Source: Ziziphus jujuba (taxonomy: Eukaryota; Streptophyta; Magnoliopsida; Rosales; Rhamnaceae). From it: a DNA stretch of 64,000 nucleotides. Numbering within the stretch: position 1 is the first letter of the stretch; each line of letters begins with the position of its first letter. The notes under the pieces are model-generated. The model ran no database searches and had not been told where the DNA came from. It saw only the letters and a list, made by a program, of their open reading frames with translations. The position numbers and the translations under genes were made by a program. The stretch spans positions 15,326,501 to 15,390,500 of the forward strand of contig NC_083388.1 in assembly GCF_031755915.1 (NCBI RefSeq). The letters are read 5' to 3'. Of this stretch, positions 23,157 through 34,300 are shown one piece after another.

Positions 23157-23756
23157 TTATTGTAGAAGTATGTATATATAAAATATCTGAAAATTTCTTC
23201 CAAAAAAAGGCATTGAATTAGTTTGTTCATTTATTCCAAACTCTGGTCCATTAACTTGACTAGAAGAACCATAACATATTTCGTCCAATCCATCTGGAAA
23301 AGTTTCGTCAACTTCAAACTTTAAGGTCCCATTTACCTTACATAACAAAAGTGCCAAAATCATTATTAAAATAAGTTAACATCAAATAATAATATAATAA
23401 AATAAAATTAAGTAATGGATACTTACATTTGTATAGGAAAATGTTTCAAATGTACCATCAGGTTCACTACTATTCTTGGATTGAAAGACTGTGGAATCCT
23501 ATTAAAAAAAAAAACATAAATAATAAGTCAAATTATTTCAAGATAAATAATTTTTATATTAGTATCAATTTATACCTTAAGCATAGTACTCTCTTGTGTT
23601 TTAAAAGTTTCAAAATTATAGTAAGGTAAGGATTTTTCATCCATGACTACTATAGAATTTGCTTCAAGAGTCATTCTTTTAGATTTCTACAAAATATATA
23701 AAATAGCATTAGAAATAACAAATAGCAGTTAATTAAATATTCTTTAAACATATAAG

Positions 23757-23798
<42 letters not shown>

Positions 23799-26134
23799 GT
23801 TATGTTACAAACATGCATTCCCTTTCCTTTTTGTTTTTTTCTTACAATTTGTCCAACTTTAGACTGCTTCTTTTTGAATGGAGGATAACTTTTACTTCGA
23901 ACTATCCGCGAAGTAAGAACTTTACCACCACTTTTATTAGAAACATTATTATGCTCGAAACTACTTATTGTCTCATCACAGATAGAGGAACATTCATTCA
24001 TTGGCAATTTCATTGTCAACTTCTTCTTCATATCATAAATCAAATCCATTACCAAGTTACACGTATCATCACTATCAGTTGTTAAATCTGCAACTTTACA
24101 AAAAGACTTGCACATCTTATCAAATCGACATACTTCAGGCATTCTGGTTAAATCAATATAACTTATTTTCACTTTAGTATAACATATTTTCACATCCTTT
24201 CTCCATCGTCTCAGTATGTACACATCAAGAATGCAATTTATTTTTTTATGAATTAGCATTACAATCGCATGACGACATAATATACCTCTAAACTCAAATA
24301 GTCTATAATTGCAAGTAACCTTAGATTTCTCCTCTTTAAAGCATACAATGAAGGAAATACGTCGACTACTTTGTCCAATCATTACATCTTCATTCACTAC
24401 AAATTGATATGAATTTACTACTACCTCTTTATTTGACAATAACTCACAATAAAGTTTTCCTGCCAGCTCTTGTTGAAATTCCTTGAACTTTGCAGTAGTA
24501 TAAACACTTTGATATTGTTTTTCAATGTCATATCGAGATATGCAAAGGATCCAAGAGTTAAAAGAGATTAAATCTTCATGATTTTCCTTTTCAACCTTAT
24601 CTCTTAAAGCATTATCATATTGTTCCATAAATTGTTTTAAAGAAGTCTTTGAATTCACATACCATTAAAAAATGCATTCATACTTTCACTACGTTGTGCA
24701 GTAGACATAACTATCCAAAAAGTATCCTTTACAAATGCTAGCACCCAACATTACCTCTCATTATACATCCCAAATAGTCAGTCATTGGCTTGTAGTGAAG
24801 ACATGGCAATAAACCTACTCCACCGATCTTCAAATTCAATCTACGATAAAGAATCATAAACAATATTATGTAAAGCAAACTTGATACTCACATACTGCTT
24901 GCAGCTCTTCAACTTTTCAAGTACTTTCTTCATTATATGCCATAAGCACCACCTACGTTGTGCATGAGGAAAAACAATTTCAATTGCATTTTGCATGGCT
25001 TTATCCTGATCAGTAATTATTGCATTTGGTATACATACATGAAAGCCAACACTGAAACAACCATATAAATGTTTCTGTATCCTCATTTGATATAAAGCCA
25101 CATCCAAATGATGGTTGACTCCCACAAAAGGTGCAAAAGGCATGTCATATTTATTTGTTAAATATGAAGTATCAAATGTCACAGCATCCCCAAGTTCATT
25201 ATATGAGCTCTACTCTTGCATCTGCCAAAATAATTTTTTTATTCGACCTTCATCATCTAAATCCATTGCATAAAAGAAATCCAAATTTTCAACTTACATT
25301 TTCAAAAAATACTTTTGAATTGCAGTAGTATCTCCTTCCCTTAACCTTAACCTTTTGATCTTATCTATCTAATTTCTACAATCTTTCTCTAGAAATGCCA
25401 AATTATTATATCCTTGACCTTCAACCACTAAAGAATTGAAATTCTTGTTCTGCCTTATTCCAACTTTATCATTTATTTCTAATTTCCTTTGCATATATGG
25501 CTTCATTACTCTATAACTTTTGTAATATCGAGTTTTATTTGGAGTACTTAATTCATGATTTTGATAAAAAAAGATAGAGCAAACTTATCACCTTTCATTT
25601 GAACATATAGCAGCTGTAAATCTTGCCAAACATCCTGTTTTTCTCACTGGATGCAGTCTAAAGGTGTCTTTAGATTTACGTCTTGATTTGCCTTGATGTG
25701 AGCAAGCAAATGTGATGTACTTCAACTCTTCATCATCTTCTTTACTTGATGTTCTTTTGCAAATTTCAAATCTGTTTTTCTTCCCATACATTTTATAGTA
25801 TTCCTTTAACTCATCAATCGAGTCAAATAACATTCCAACTTTAGGCTTTTCTATGTCTTTTAGGTCTCCTACATCTGTTGTATTCTCCATATCTTTGATT
25901 TCCTGCTTTAATTATTGTCAAAAAAATCAAATAAAAGAAAATAAAAAATTAATGTAAGTTAAATTTAATTATAAAAAGAAATAATATCATAAGAATTTAA
26001 TCATAAACATACCTCAATAACATTTTCAGATTTTGATAGGTCATTTTTGAACATTTCTGACTCAAACTCATCTACTTTTTCAAAGGATTGATAAGTTTTT
26101 CAATTATTTAAGTTTGTTTCAATGCCATTTGGCT
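23157..26134 (-). pseudogene. FAR1/FHY3-type MULE transposase, multi-exon, disabled
   Basis: Reading leftwards from 26134: an N-terminal exon (26013-26134) with a TGA at 26102-26100. Next is the FAR1 DNA-binding domain (about 25588-25902), with MLFDSIDELKEYYKMYGKKN, ITFACSHQGKSRRKS and TGCLARFTA. Then comes the NHELSTPNKTRYY to DFFYAMDLDDEGR segment, with in-frame stops replacing a Tyr and a Gln and a frameshift near WQMQE. The MULE catalytic region has the first Asp in VTFDTSYLTNKYDMPFAPFV and the second in AIITDQDKAMQNAIE; a ~20-residue stretch between them is diverged. QRSESMNAFFNG and TSLKQFMEQYDNALRDKVEK follow, then a SWIM zinc-finger region, TCNYRLFEFRGILCRHAIVM, in which the first CxC has become CNY. 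YILRRWRKDVK is next. C-terminal exons at 23611-23687, 23430-23501 and 23157-23342 have plausible GT-AG borders. FAR1/FHY3 transcription factors descend from such transposases (established), but TIRs and decay identify this as a transposon copy. Confidence 0.9.
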
Positions 26135-27364
26135 CTAGAAAGGCAAAAACAAAGAGAGGAAAAATATTAATAACAAGTAATATAAATCAGAAGAACTTAT
26201 TATTTCATATGTTGAAAACAATATATAATATAGTAGTTGAATACAATAATCAAATATAAACATAAACGAATAAACATGATAAGATTGTTTAGGCTATAAA
26301 ACAAATCATTTTATTATTTTCAAAACTAAAGTTTCGAGCATGATAATCCAACTAAACGTTTTTAAATAAAAAGACATAGAAGAAGAACATAGCTCTTAGT
26401 TACAGAATTCAACAAAAAAAAAAAGATTCTCTTGGTTATAGAATATTTGTTACCATTTTGATAAGAGTTTAGCTTTTAGCAACATCAAAAAAATAATAAT
26501 AATAATAATAATAATAAATACACACAATCATGGCTTCCACACAATCATACACACATATATTGTGATAGTAGTATGGTATTATCAATCACCACTAAAACCT
26601 CCAAAAAGGGGGAAACAAAAGTTGGATTGGATCATCTCCATTTTCTAACTTAAGCATTATGACACAAAATAAGCAAAACGATCTGTTAATAAAGAAGCAT
26701 ATACAAAATTGAATTACTTAATTGCCAATTTTATTCATTTATAAATAAATCTGTACATAAATCCCTTACAGCTTAATAAAGAAAGAGACTCCTATTGATT
26801 TCAAAGAACTAGGAACTAAAAAATGGGAGAAAAAAGTCAAACAAAGATACGAAAAATATAAATGCAAATAAATGAAGTTGTAGAGCAAAAGGAAGTTATA
26901 GTTAGCTACCTAGCCTTCATGTGTCAATAAAAACCATGTGATACTTTTGACTTGAAAGTGAGATGAGCCATGTTAGTCTTTGAACTTCAATATAAAATTC
27001 TCTTTTAGAAAAGAAAGTCCAGACAAACCTAATTCAAGATCCCACAAAGTTTATAAAGACCGATTGCTTGAGAAAACCTAAATCAATAAACAATACTTGC
27101 TTTCAATAAAGTCATGGCATAGCATATCTAAAGAGAATATTACATACTCAAATTGCCTAAACACACAAAAGATGAGCGTTATCTCAAACAGGTAGATAGA
27201 GACTATGAGAGAACCAAAAAGGAACACCAAGACTACTAACAACAAGTAAAAATAATAGGCTATCCTAATTACTGAATTTGCACCATTTCTTAATTCATAG
27301 GCTATTTTTTACATCAATTTTAATGGCATGAAAAACAAAGATTATAGTAAGGAAACTAGTGAAT
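26135..27364. other. MULE interior spacer upstream of the transposase
   Basis: This stretch lies between the transposase N-terminal exon and the right arm and would contain its promoter and leader. It carries an (AAT)n tract at about 26490-26517. I see no frame or clear TATA box that I would defend. Confidence 0.4.
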
Positions 27365-29100
27365 ATGTGTTATTCCTTGAGGTAACAAGGAATAATAATA
27401 ATAGAATATATTGGAAACTGTGGGCATCCATATATCATCAACGATAAATAACATGGTTTACCTAGAGCAATACAAAATAGAGAAAATTCTTTTACCAAAA
27501 AAAAATAAAAATAAAAATATTATAAACAGAAGAAATTATCTTGAGTAGTGAAGATATGGCTCTCATAAAAAACAAGCCAAGTATTAATTCATATGGTGGG
27601 CAATTAGTTTAATCATATCTCGACTTGATGTTGCTTTCCAACTACTATACATATAATTGGCTATCAATGCTATCAAACGTTTCAAATCTAAGATTGCTTT
27701 AAGATGAAAATATCTGCATAATTGAACAAAAGGGTTAAGGCCTTGATCAAAATTATGACTGGATTGCTTAGCCCAGTGAATTAGAGAGTTAATTTTCTTA
27801 GCAGCCAGCAAGGTTCACGAGCCACACTTCCATTTCATCCTTGGCTGCTAGTACGAGTTCACAAACTCCCATCACTGTCATGCATTCTTCTCTCATATTT
27901 TCTTCTTTCATTTTTTTGGACTTTTTTTTATCTAATATGCTATGTCAAGTCATTCTAGCTTACCCTATGGATGTGTTTGGTACGATGTATTATAAGGTAT
28001 TAGGGTGGATTGTATTACTTAATACCATGTTTAACACGCGAAGACACACGAATGGTACTGTATTACCTAATAATTTTCCTGGTTTTTTATGTGGTTAATG
28101 GTGTATTACCTAATACAGTTTTTTTTCCTTGCATAACCCAATACAACAACCTTATGGATAAACTCCCATAGTTCACAAACTTCCATCACTGTCATGCGTT
28201 CTTCTCTCATATTTTCTTCTTTCATTTTTTTGGATTTTTTATTTAATGTGCTATGTCAAGTTGTTCTAACTTACCCTATGTGTCTCAAAAAAAGAACTTG
28301 GCAAATGTCGCATGCCCTTGTTAAATGCCAAACAAAAAATATTTGGACTAGTAGATTAAATTAAACAATAAATAATGAACCCCATTAAAGGCCAAGCTCA
28401 TTATGTGAAGATCACATAACGTCAATTTCTATAAGGATATATGGAAGCTAAAAAAGTTAAGGAAGACTTCAAAATGCATTGGACGTATAGAAGAAAGTTT
28501 TGCTTCACACAAATTTATTTTCATCTATTGGAGTTTCAATAAGTTTTGCACGCATTTAGTAATCACAATCAACAAATAGAGAGAGAAGATAACGAACACA
28601 CTCTAAAAAATTAAAAAAAAAAAAACAAAAATATAAGATTCACTACTATTTCCGTGCTTTTAAAGAACTTTACCTTGGGAATCTTCTTCCAGTTGCTGCT
28701 GCTATTGATTTTTTTTTGGATCCAATATGCTTATCACTATTTGAGAGAAAATACCATGAATAATAGTTTTTTTTTTTTTTTTCCCCTATAGTTAAGGCAA
28801 GCAAGGAGGAAGTTGGTGAAGGTGTGGCAACAATATATAGAAGCCTTCAACTTCCGACGATGGCGAGATAGGGAGCCATGTACGTGATACCTAATTCATG
28901 TTTTTATTTTTTTTAATTTTTTAATTTTTTTAAAAAAATTTTAATAAAATATTAAGAATGAATAGCTTTGTTAATAAACCATTGTTGATATGGCAATGAT
29001 GTGGATTTTAATGATTTTTTAGTTGGATGCCACATAAAATTCCATCTCATCTTGGTATCTTCTTGGTATAAATTATTGATATCCCTGACATTATTGATAT
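27365..29100. repeat. Right terminal inverted repeat of the MULE
   Basis: Inverted counterpart of 19872-22035. It begins inside at TTCCTTGAGGTAACAAGG and ends at GACATTATTGATAT. It contains the same direct-repeat/MITE arrangement: unit about 27835-27970, insert about 27970-28160, second unit about 28165-28285. Confidence 0.85.
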
Positions 29101-29512
29101 ATATATATATATATATATTTGTCAAGTGTTTTGCATTTTAATATGATTTCCTTAAAAGGAAAAAAAAAAATAATGAAACAGATACTGTAAGTTCTAAACC
29201 AGTTTCTTCATAAAAATCCTCATAAATGTCCGTCTTTGTTTTTTTTCCTTTGATTCCTAGGCTTTTGGGATTTGACGACCAAATGGAGCTAACATAAGAA
29301 AACAAAACTTCTTCAAAAGAGAAATCAAACTACATTCTTTTGAGGACAACATTTTAGAGTTTACACTAGCAGAGAAAAGTGGGAAAAAAAAAAAAATTAC
29401 AAGAAGAAAGAAAGAAAGGAATTTCCACTTCAGGAAGGTTTAGTCATGTAAAAATTAGTCCCTTTCATCACCAATGGGCCATCCTCTTTCCGGCCTAGTA
29501 GTCATTTCAATT
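29101..29512. other. 3' flank of LOG next to the MULE end
   Basis: About 0.4 kb between the MULE tip and the LOG stop codon at 29513. It starts with the remainder of a (TA)n tract and should hold the LOG 3'UTR and poly-A site (minus strand). AATAAA-like signals are too common here to pick one. Confidence 0.5.
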
Positions 29513-31351
29513 TCACCTTGAGATGTCAAATTTTGGGGAGCAGCCGAACTGTTCAATCTCCCAGCTTAATTTTGAAGCTACTCTTTCATGCCGAGGGAAA
29601 TATTCCTATTAACATATACAAGATTCATTCAGTCTCTTAATTTATAAACAAAATTTATTAAAAAAAAAAAAAAAAAAAAGGGGGGGGAATATTTTTACCT
29701 CCAATTTCTTGACTAACTCCTTTGGAGTAGGGGCAGAGACAATTATATGGCGTGCTGTTGGATTAATAAAGCCTTCCTCTACTGCTTTGTCAATAAATGA
29801 CAACAACGAGTTGTAGTATCCATCCACATTTAACAATCCCACCTACATATACGTATTCAAAATCACAAATATTTTATCAATAAGTAAAACCTTTAAGAAA
29901 AATCTGAAAGCCAAAAAAAAAAAAAAAAAAAAACATAGAGGGGGTTAAAATGTTTATATACAGGAAGGTGCATTACCGGCTTGTCATGGATGCCAAGTTG
30001 AGCCCAGGTTATGACTTCTAGAAGCTCTTCAAGTGTCCCATAACCACCTTCACAAAAATCACATCTACTTGTAAGTTTTCAGTCTCATATTCTACTGTCA
30101 AGTGGTTGTACAGAAGAACAAAATCCTTGTGCCATGAAATGTTTTACCATCCTAAGGTTCGATCTAATAGTGTTTGGGCTTGTCTATGAGTTTTGGATTC
30201 CTTAGTCTGACCCAACCCAACTATGCATTAGACTGAGTCTGACTTTGGGCATCTAAAATGTGTTGGCCCAAAATTAAGAAAGGCCCAATATTTGGCAAAC
30301 TTGCTCAAACTAACTTTTGTTCTAAATCTACCCCAAAGTACATTATATATATGTAATCATACAATTTTAAGCAATAATATTAACCCAATTTTCCGTATAT
30401 TATTGTATGCAATTTCTTGTGGGTGCATTTACAAGAAACACATAAATTTTGTTGGTTATTATGCAAAAAGCCTAATTGTCACTCGGCCATATTGATAATA
30501 CCACTTAATGGTACAACTTGTACTCCAAGTAGGGTGGGGAATCTTGAATAAAGGGTAGCAACTAGTCATCATTTTGCTATCTTAATAGCTTATAAAAAGG
30601 GTTTTTAGAAAAGAAAAAAGAATTAAAAGAATTAAAAGAATAAAAGTCAAAATACTCGGATAGAAAAATAAAAAGGTCAAAGACTATATTCATATTTAAT
30701 CTTCAGTTCTATTCTTTTATTCATTTATTTTTTTGGTGAATTTATTCCATCTTCAGCTTTATTTTCTTTTCCCTAGTAGAGATAACAAGGGAAAAAGAAA
30801 AAAGAAAAAAGAAAAAAATATGGTACACTGAGACCACAAGCTAACAGACTCATATTACTGAGAGAACTCCATATTAACCACTTATTAAGTTGCAAAGGCA
30901 ACCCAAAAGTCTATGAAAAATGCTTTTTATGATGAAATTTTACAGTACAATTATGTTAAAGTTTCCTCTCTATTTAAGATAGATAAATAGTGTACGAGCA
31001 AAAATAAGCCGTCAAATTGGACCGCTAAAATTCATAGTCCCTGATAAACATCAAAATTCAAAACTTAATCAAATATCATAAGCGAATGATAATGAAGTTA
31101 AAGTTCAGGTTTGAATGGCCGCAATCCCAATAATGAATCTTTTTAACTCCTTGGATTTTGTGAACTAGATATTAAAAAATAATAATAACAAAAAGAAAAA
31201 AAAATTTCAAAATCATAGTCCAAGCCGAAAATAAAGTAGATCAAAAGATTGTAATTAAAAGAAAAATTAATAAGAATTCAAGATAATTTCTCATTTTCTA
31301 TGTCTCTTTTAGATTGTGTTTTACTGAATTCTAGAGAAACTTGCTACTGAA

Positions 31352-31382
<31 letters not shown>

Positions 31383-32604
31383 AGGAATTCTAGAGAAATT
31401 AAACGAGGCAATTAATTAGATAAGGGTGGCTTTGAGGGGGCCCTTAGACATTAACAGGAATTGACAACAGCAGTGGGAGAATATTCTCCCAAAAAAAAAA
31501 AAATGGAAAGAAGGAAAAAAAAGAAAAAAAAAAGAAAAAGAAAAAGAAAGAATGTTTTCAGGACAAGATTATTTGAGGGCTACATTTTATTTTATTTTAT
31601 TTTATTTTCTTCAAGTGGAGAACATGGCCATGTCAACATAGTTGACTTTTTGACATTAAAACCTGTCTGTGCATTTAAACTTGTTTTTCTCAAGAAAATG
31701 ATATCCTTAAAAACGCATAAAAACTTATAGGCGGTCCATTCCGTATACTATGCTTTTTCACAAAATCATTATGGCCATTCAAATGACTTAATTAGACAAT
31801 TTTCATAATTATGCTGATCTGTTAAAAACATTGGTTAAAAACTTTTGTAAAATGAAACCCTACCCGACTTATAGAACAAAATAAAAAAAATAAAAAATAA
31901 AAAACAAAAAAGAAGCATGGTGTTTTCTGCACTATATTCTTATAAATTTTTCAAAGGGTACTTTGGGTTAAGAACTTTTGCATGGTTAGCCATGTTAATA
32001 AGTATGTCATGCATTTGAGTAATTGAGTGTGGAGTATGCCAATTTTGTTACCATTTTACCTTAAAAAAAAAAATAAATAAATCAATTTGTTACCAACCAG
32101 GTAAGGCAATAAAAGCATCAGAATTTCTAGCCATCTCTGCCTTCCTTTGGTGCATATCTGCTACTGCTTTTACTTCCCCCACTGTTTCTCCGGTTATCTG
32201 AAATACAGTATTACCCAAATCAGTCAATCAAATGCAGACCAAAACATAAAAAAAAAGAGAGTTTCAAAGAGTTTTAGATACGTAGAAGAAATGATGAGTG
32301 GTTCAGAGGTGGTGGGCTCACATCCAATATCATATAACAACCCAGGCAAACACTTGGCAACATAAAGGACTTGAAAAAGAAACAAAAGAAAATAATAATA
32401 ATAAAAAAAAATAAAGAGAGGGTGATTGAGTGAAAGAAGGAAAACATAAGAAATTGCAAACATAACAAAAGCTGATATTTTGGCTTAACATAAATCTTAA
32501 CTAGTGGATACATAAAGTTACTGGAAAGAGAGAAAATGTTGAAGCCAAAAAACCCAAAATGGCCAGATAGATTGAGATAGAATTCATCAATCCCATATGT
32601 GAAA

Positions 32605-32647
<43 letters not shown>

Positions 32648-34007
32648 AACAAATGAAAAACGAAACTCGTGAACCAATCAAAAATGCTTCTTACAAGCTA
32701 TACGAAATCCTGAAAGAGACAAGTATGAAATCCATCATTTTAAGATAACAAAGGTGAGGTAGAAATTCATGTCAATGTAGCTACCACAAGATGGAGGGAA
32801 AAAAAAAAAAAATGATACCTCATTATATATATTTAGAATAGAGAAAAACAAGTAGATAATGCTTTCCTGCTCTTTCTCTCTGATTGTTTAGTCATTTTCA
32901 TTTTGTTACAGTACAAATGGGCTTGGAAAATTATAAGGAGTTTATTATGATGGTAGAAAATATACCTCTCTAGGCATGAGTGTCTTGGGAATAACTCTAC
33001 AGACAATAAAATGACAAAAAATTAGTTTAGGCCAAGAACAAAAAATTACAAAAAAAATAAAAATAAAAATAAATAAATAATTTGGAATTCAAATCAAGTC
33101 GGGAAATTTCAGAGGGAAAAAAATGAAGATTTATTTTATTTTTTGCTTACCCAATGACATGACGACCACCATCATAGACAGCTTGAGAGATTAAACCCAT
33201 CAAACCAACACTTCCTCCTCCATAAACCAGATCAATGTTCCTTGAAACCTTTTCAATACCAGAAACAGAACCCATTTACTCAAATCATCAAATGGTAAGT
33301 AAAAAGTTACCCAACTGAGAAGCAGACCCATTAAAGTACATTTGATTGCTTGCCCAATGATGGGGGGAAAAAAAGAAAAAAGCAAAAAAAAATTGAAATG
33401 AATTTGATGTTTATAAAGATACCCTTCTGAGAGATGTGTACGGATAAACCGAAACAGAGATTCATACTCTCAGATTGTAAAAGAAAGAAAAAAGAGAAAG
33501 AGAAAGGAAACAGGGGATTGAAGAAGTTGACCAAAAAGAATTTATTGTCTAAACTAACATAAAGGTTCATACCAAGAAAAACCAAGAGGATTAGCAGCTC
33601 AAAAACTGCAATAAAAACTGAATTGGAAGATTGAAAAGTGGTATTCCTCGGAACCAATAATCCAATAGAAAAGTTAGAACATGTTTTGAAGCGATGAACA
33701 GAGAACTCCCCGGTTCGCATTGATCAAGATTACAAAACCTAAACGATAACTATAAAAACAGAAATAGATTTATCCAAAGAAAAAGAGTATACAGAGAGAT
33801 TTTTTTTTTTATTAAAGAAAATGAAAATTACAGAGGTAGAGAAAGAGAAAAGGAAGCGAAAACCGAGCAATTATAAAGAGGCATTACCAATTCCTTCCCA
33901 AGTTCAATAGCAGCCTCCTTATAAGTGTTCTTCTTCCCAGGACTACTACCACAAAACACACAAATCCTCTTGAATTTAGAAAGTTTCATTTCCATTTCCC
34001 TCTCCAT
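29513..34007 (-). CDS. LOG: Cytokinin riboside 5'-monophosphate phosphoribohydrolase, LONELY GUY (LOG) family
   Basis: LOG enzymes release active free-base cytokinin from its riboside 5'-monophosphate in one step, in cytosol and nucleus. Seven exons on the minus strand join without frame errors: 34007-33888, 33248-33151, 32996-32966, 32197-32098, 30047-29977, 29842-29699 and 29605-29513 (120, 98, 31, 100, 71, 144 and 93 nt). All introns are GT-AG. The sum is 657 nt, 218 residues plus stop, the usual LOG length. Signature segments are [14 protein letters not shown] near residue 16, [20 protein letters not shown] (46-65), [10 protein letters not shown] (96-105) and the family's PGGYGTLEE (116-124), whose first Gly codon is split by intron 4. 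R101 and E124 match the conserved catalytic pair. The end reads [14 protein letters not shown], a normal LOG tail. The start [15 protein letters not shown] fits relatives. An in-frame upstream ATG at 34139 could add 44 residues. I cannot say which LOG paralogue this is. Confidence 0.97.
30048..32097 (-). other. Long intron 4 of LOG (2050 bp)
   Basis: Bounded by a GTTGGT donor at 32097 and an acceptor ...GTGAAG at 30048. It holds purine-rich runs (31355-31385, 31490-31550) and AT-rich sequence. I see no transposon ends or coding domain inside. The other introns are 639, 154, 768, 134 and 93 bp. Confidence 0.9.
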
Positions 34008-34139
34008 CTTTTTTTTTTTCCTTCTTTTTTTTTTTTCTCTCTTTTTCTTTTTATTTTCTCTCTCTAGAGCTGAACAGAGCTGAAAGCAGAGCAGTAAGCA
34101 AATATCCCCTGCCTCAGTGCCCCCACAAACTTTTGACAA

Positions 34140-34300
34140 ATTTTTAGAGAAGGGGTTAGGGGGTGCGTCTGCTTATATAACGGTACCACGGGCGTACATT
34201 AGCACGCGCTTTTGCATACTTCACGGGCTACAAAATATTGCTCACTCACCCGGCATTTACCTTATCTTTCTCACCCCCCACCAATCACCCCCTTTTTTTT
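34140..34300 (-). promoter_or_regulatory. LOG core promoter
   Basis: The minus strand has TTATATAAGC at about 34180-34171, a good TATA box, about 165 nt upstream of the LOG ATG. An ATTGG (inverted CCAAT) lies on the minus strand at about 34285-34281. The expected transcript start is about 34140-34150. The leader downstream is strongly purine-rich on the sense strand. Confidence 0.55.

Larger units (their letters stand above)
19872..29100 (-). mobile_element. FAR1/FHY3-type Mutator-like element (MULE), about 9.2 kb, with long terminal inverted repeats
   Basis: Both ends share the same sequence in opposite orientation. At the left, TATCAATAATG is followed by a line of landmarks including AACTAAAAAATCATTAAAAT and CAACAATGGTTTATTAACAA. 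The same landmarks, reversed, run inward from 29100. The arms are about 2.1 kb (left) and 1.7 kb (right), and between them lies a decayed FAR1-like transposase on the minus strand. Long-TIR MULEs with FAR1-related transposases (Jittery-like) are known in plants. Both outer ends touch (TA)n tracts, so a 9-bp target duplication cannot be told from the microsatellite. The element lies about 0.4 kb past the LOG stop codon. Confidence 0.85.

Noticed and set aside
23744..24658. Treating the FAR1-like frame as a host transcription factor gene
   Set aside because: It lies between long inverted repeats, and adjoining exons carry stops and a frameshift, so it is a transposon copy.
31461..31730. Plus frame with Lys/Arg runs inside LOG intron 4
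   Set aside because: It comes from purine-rich A/G tracts on the antisense strand of an intron.
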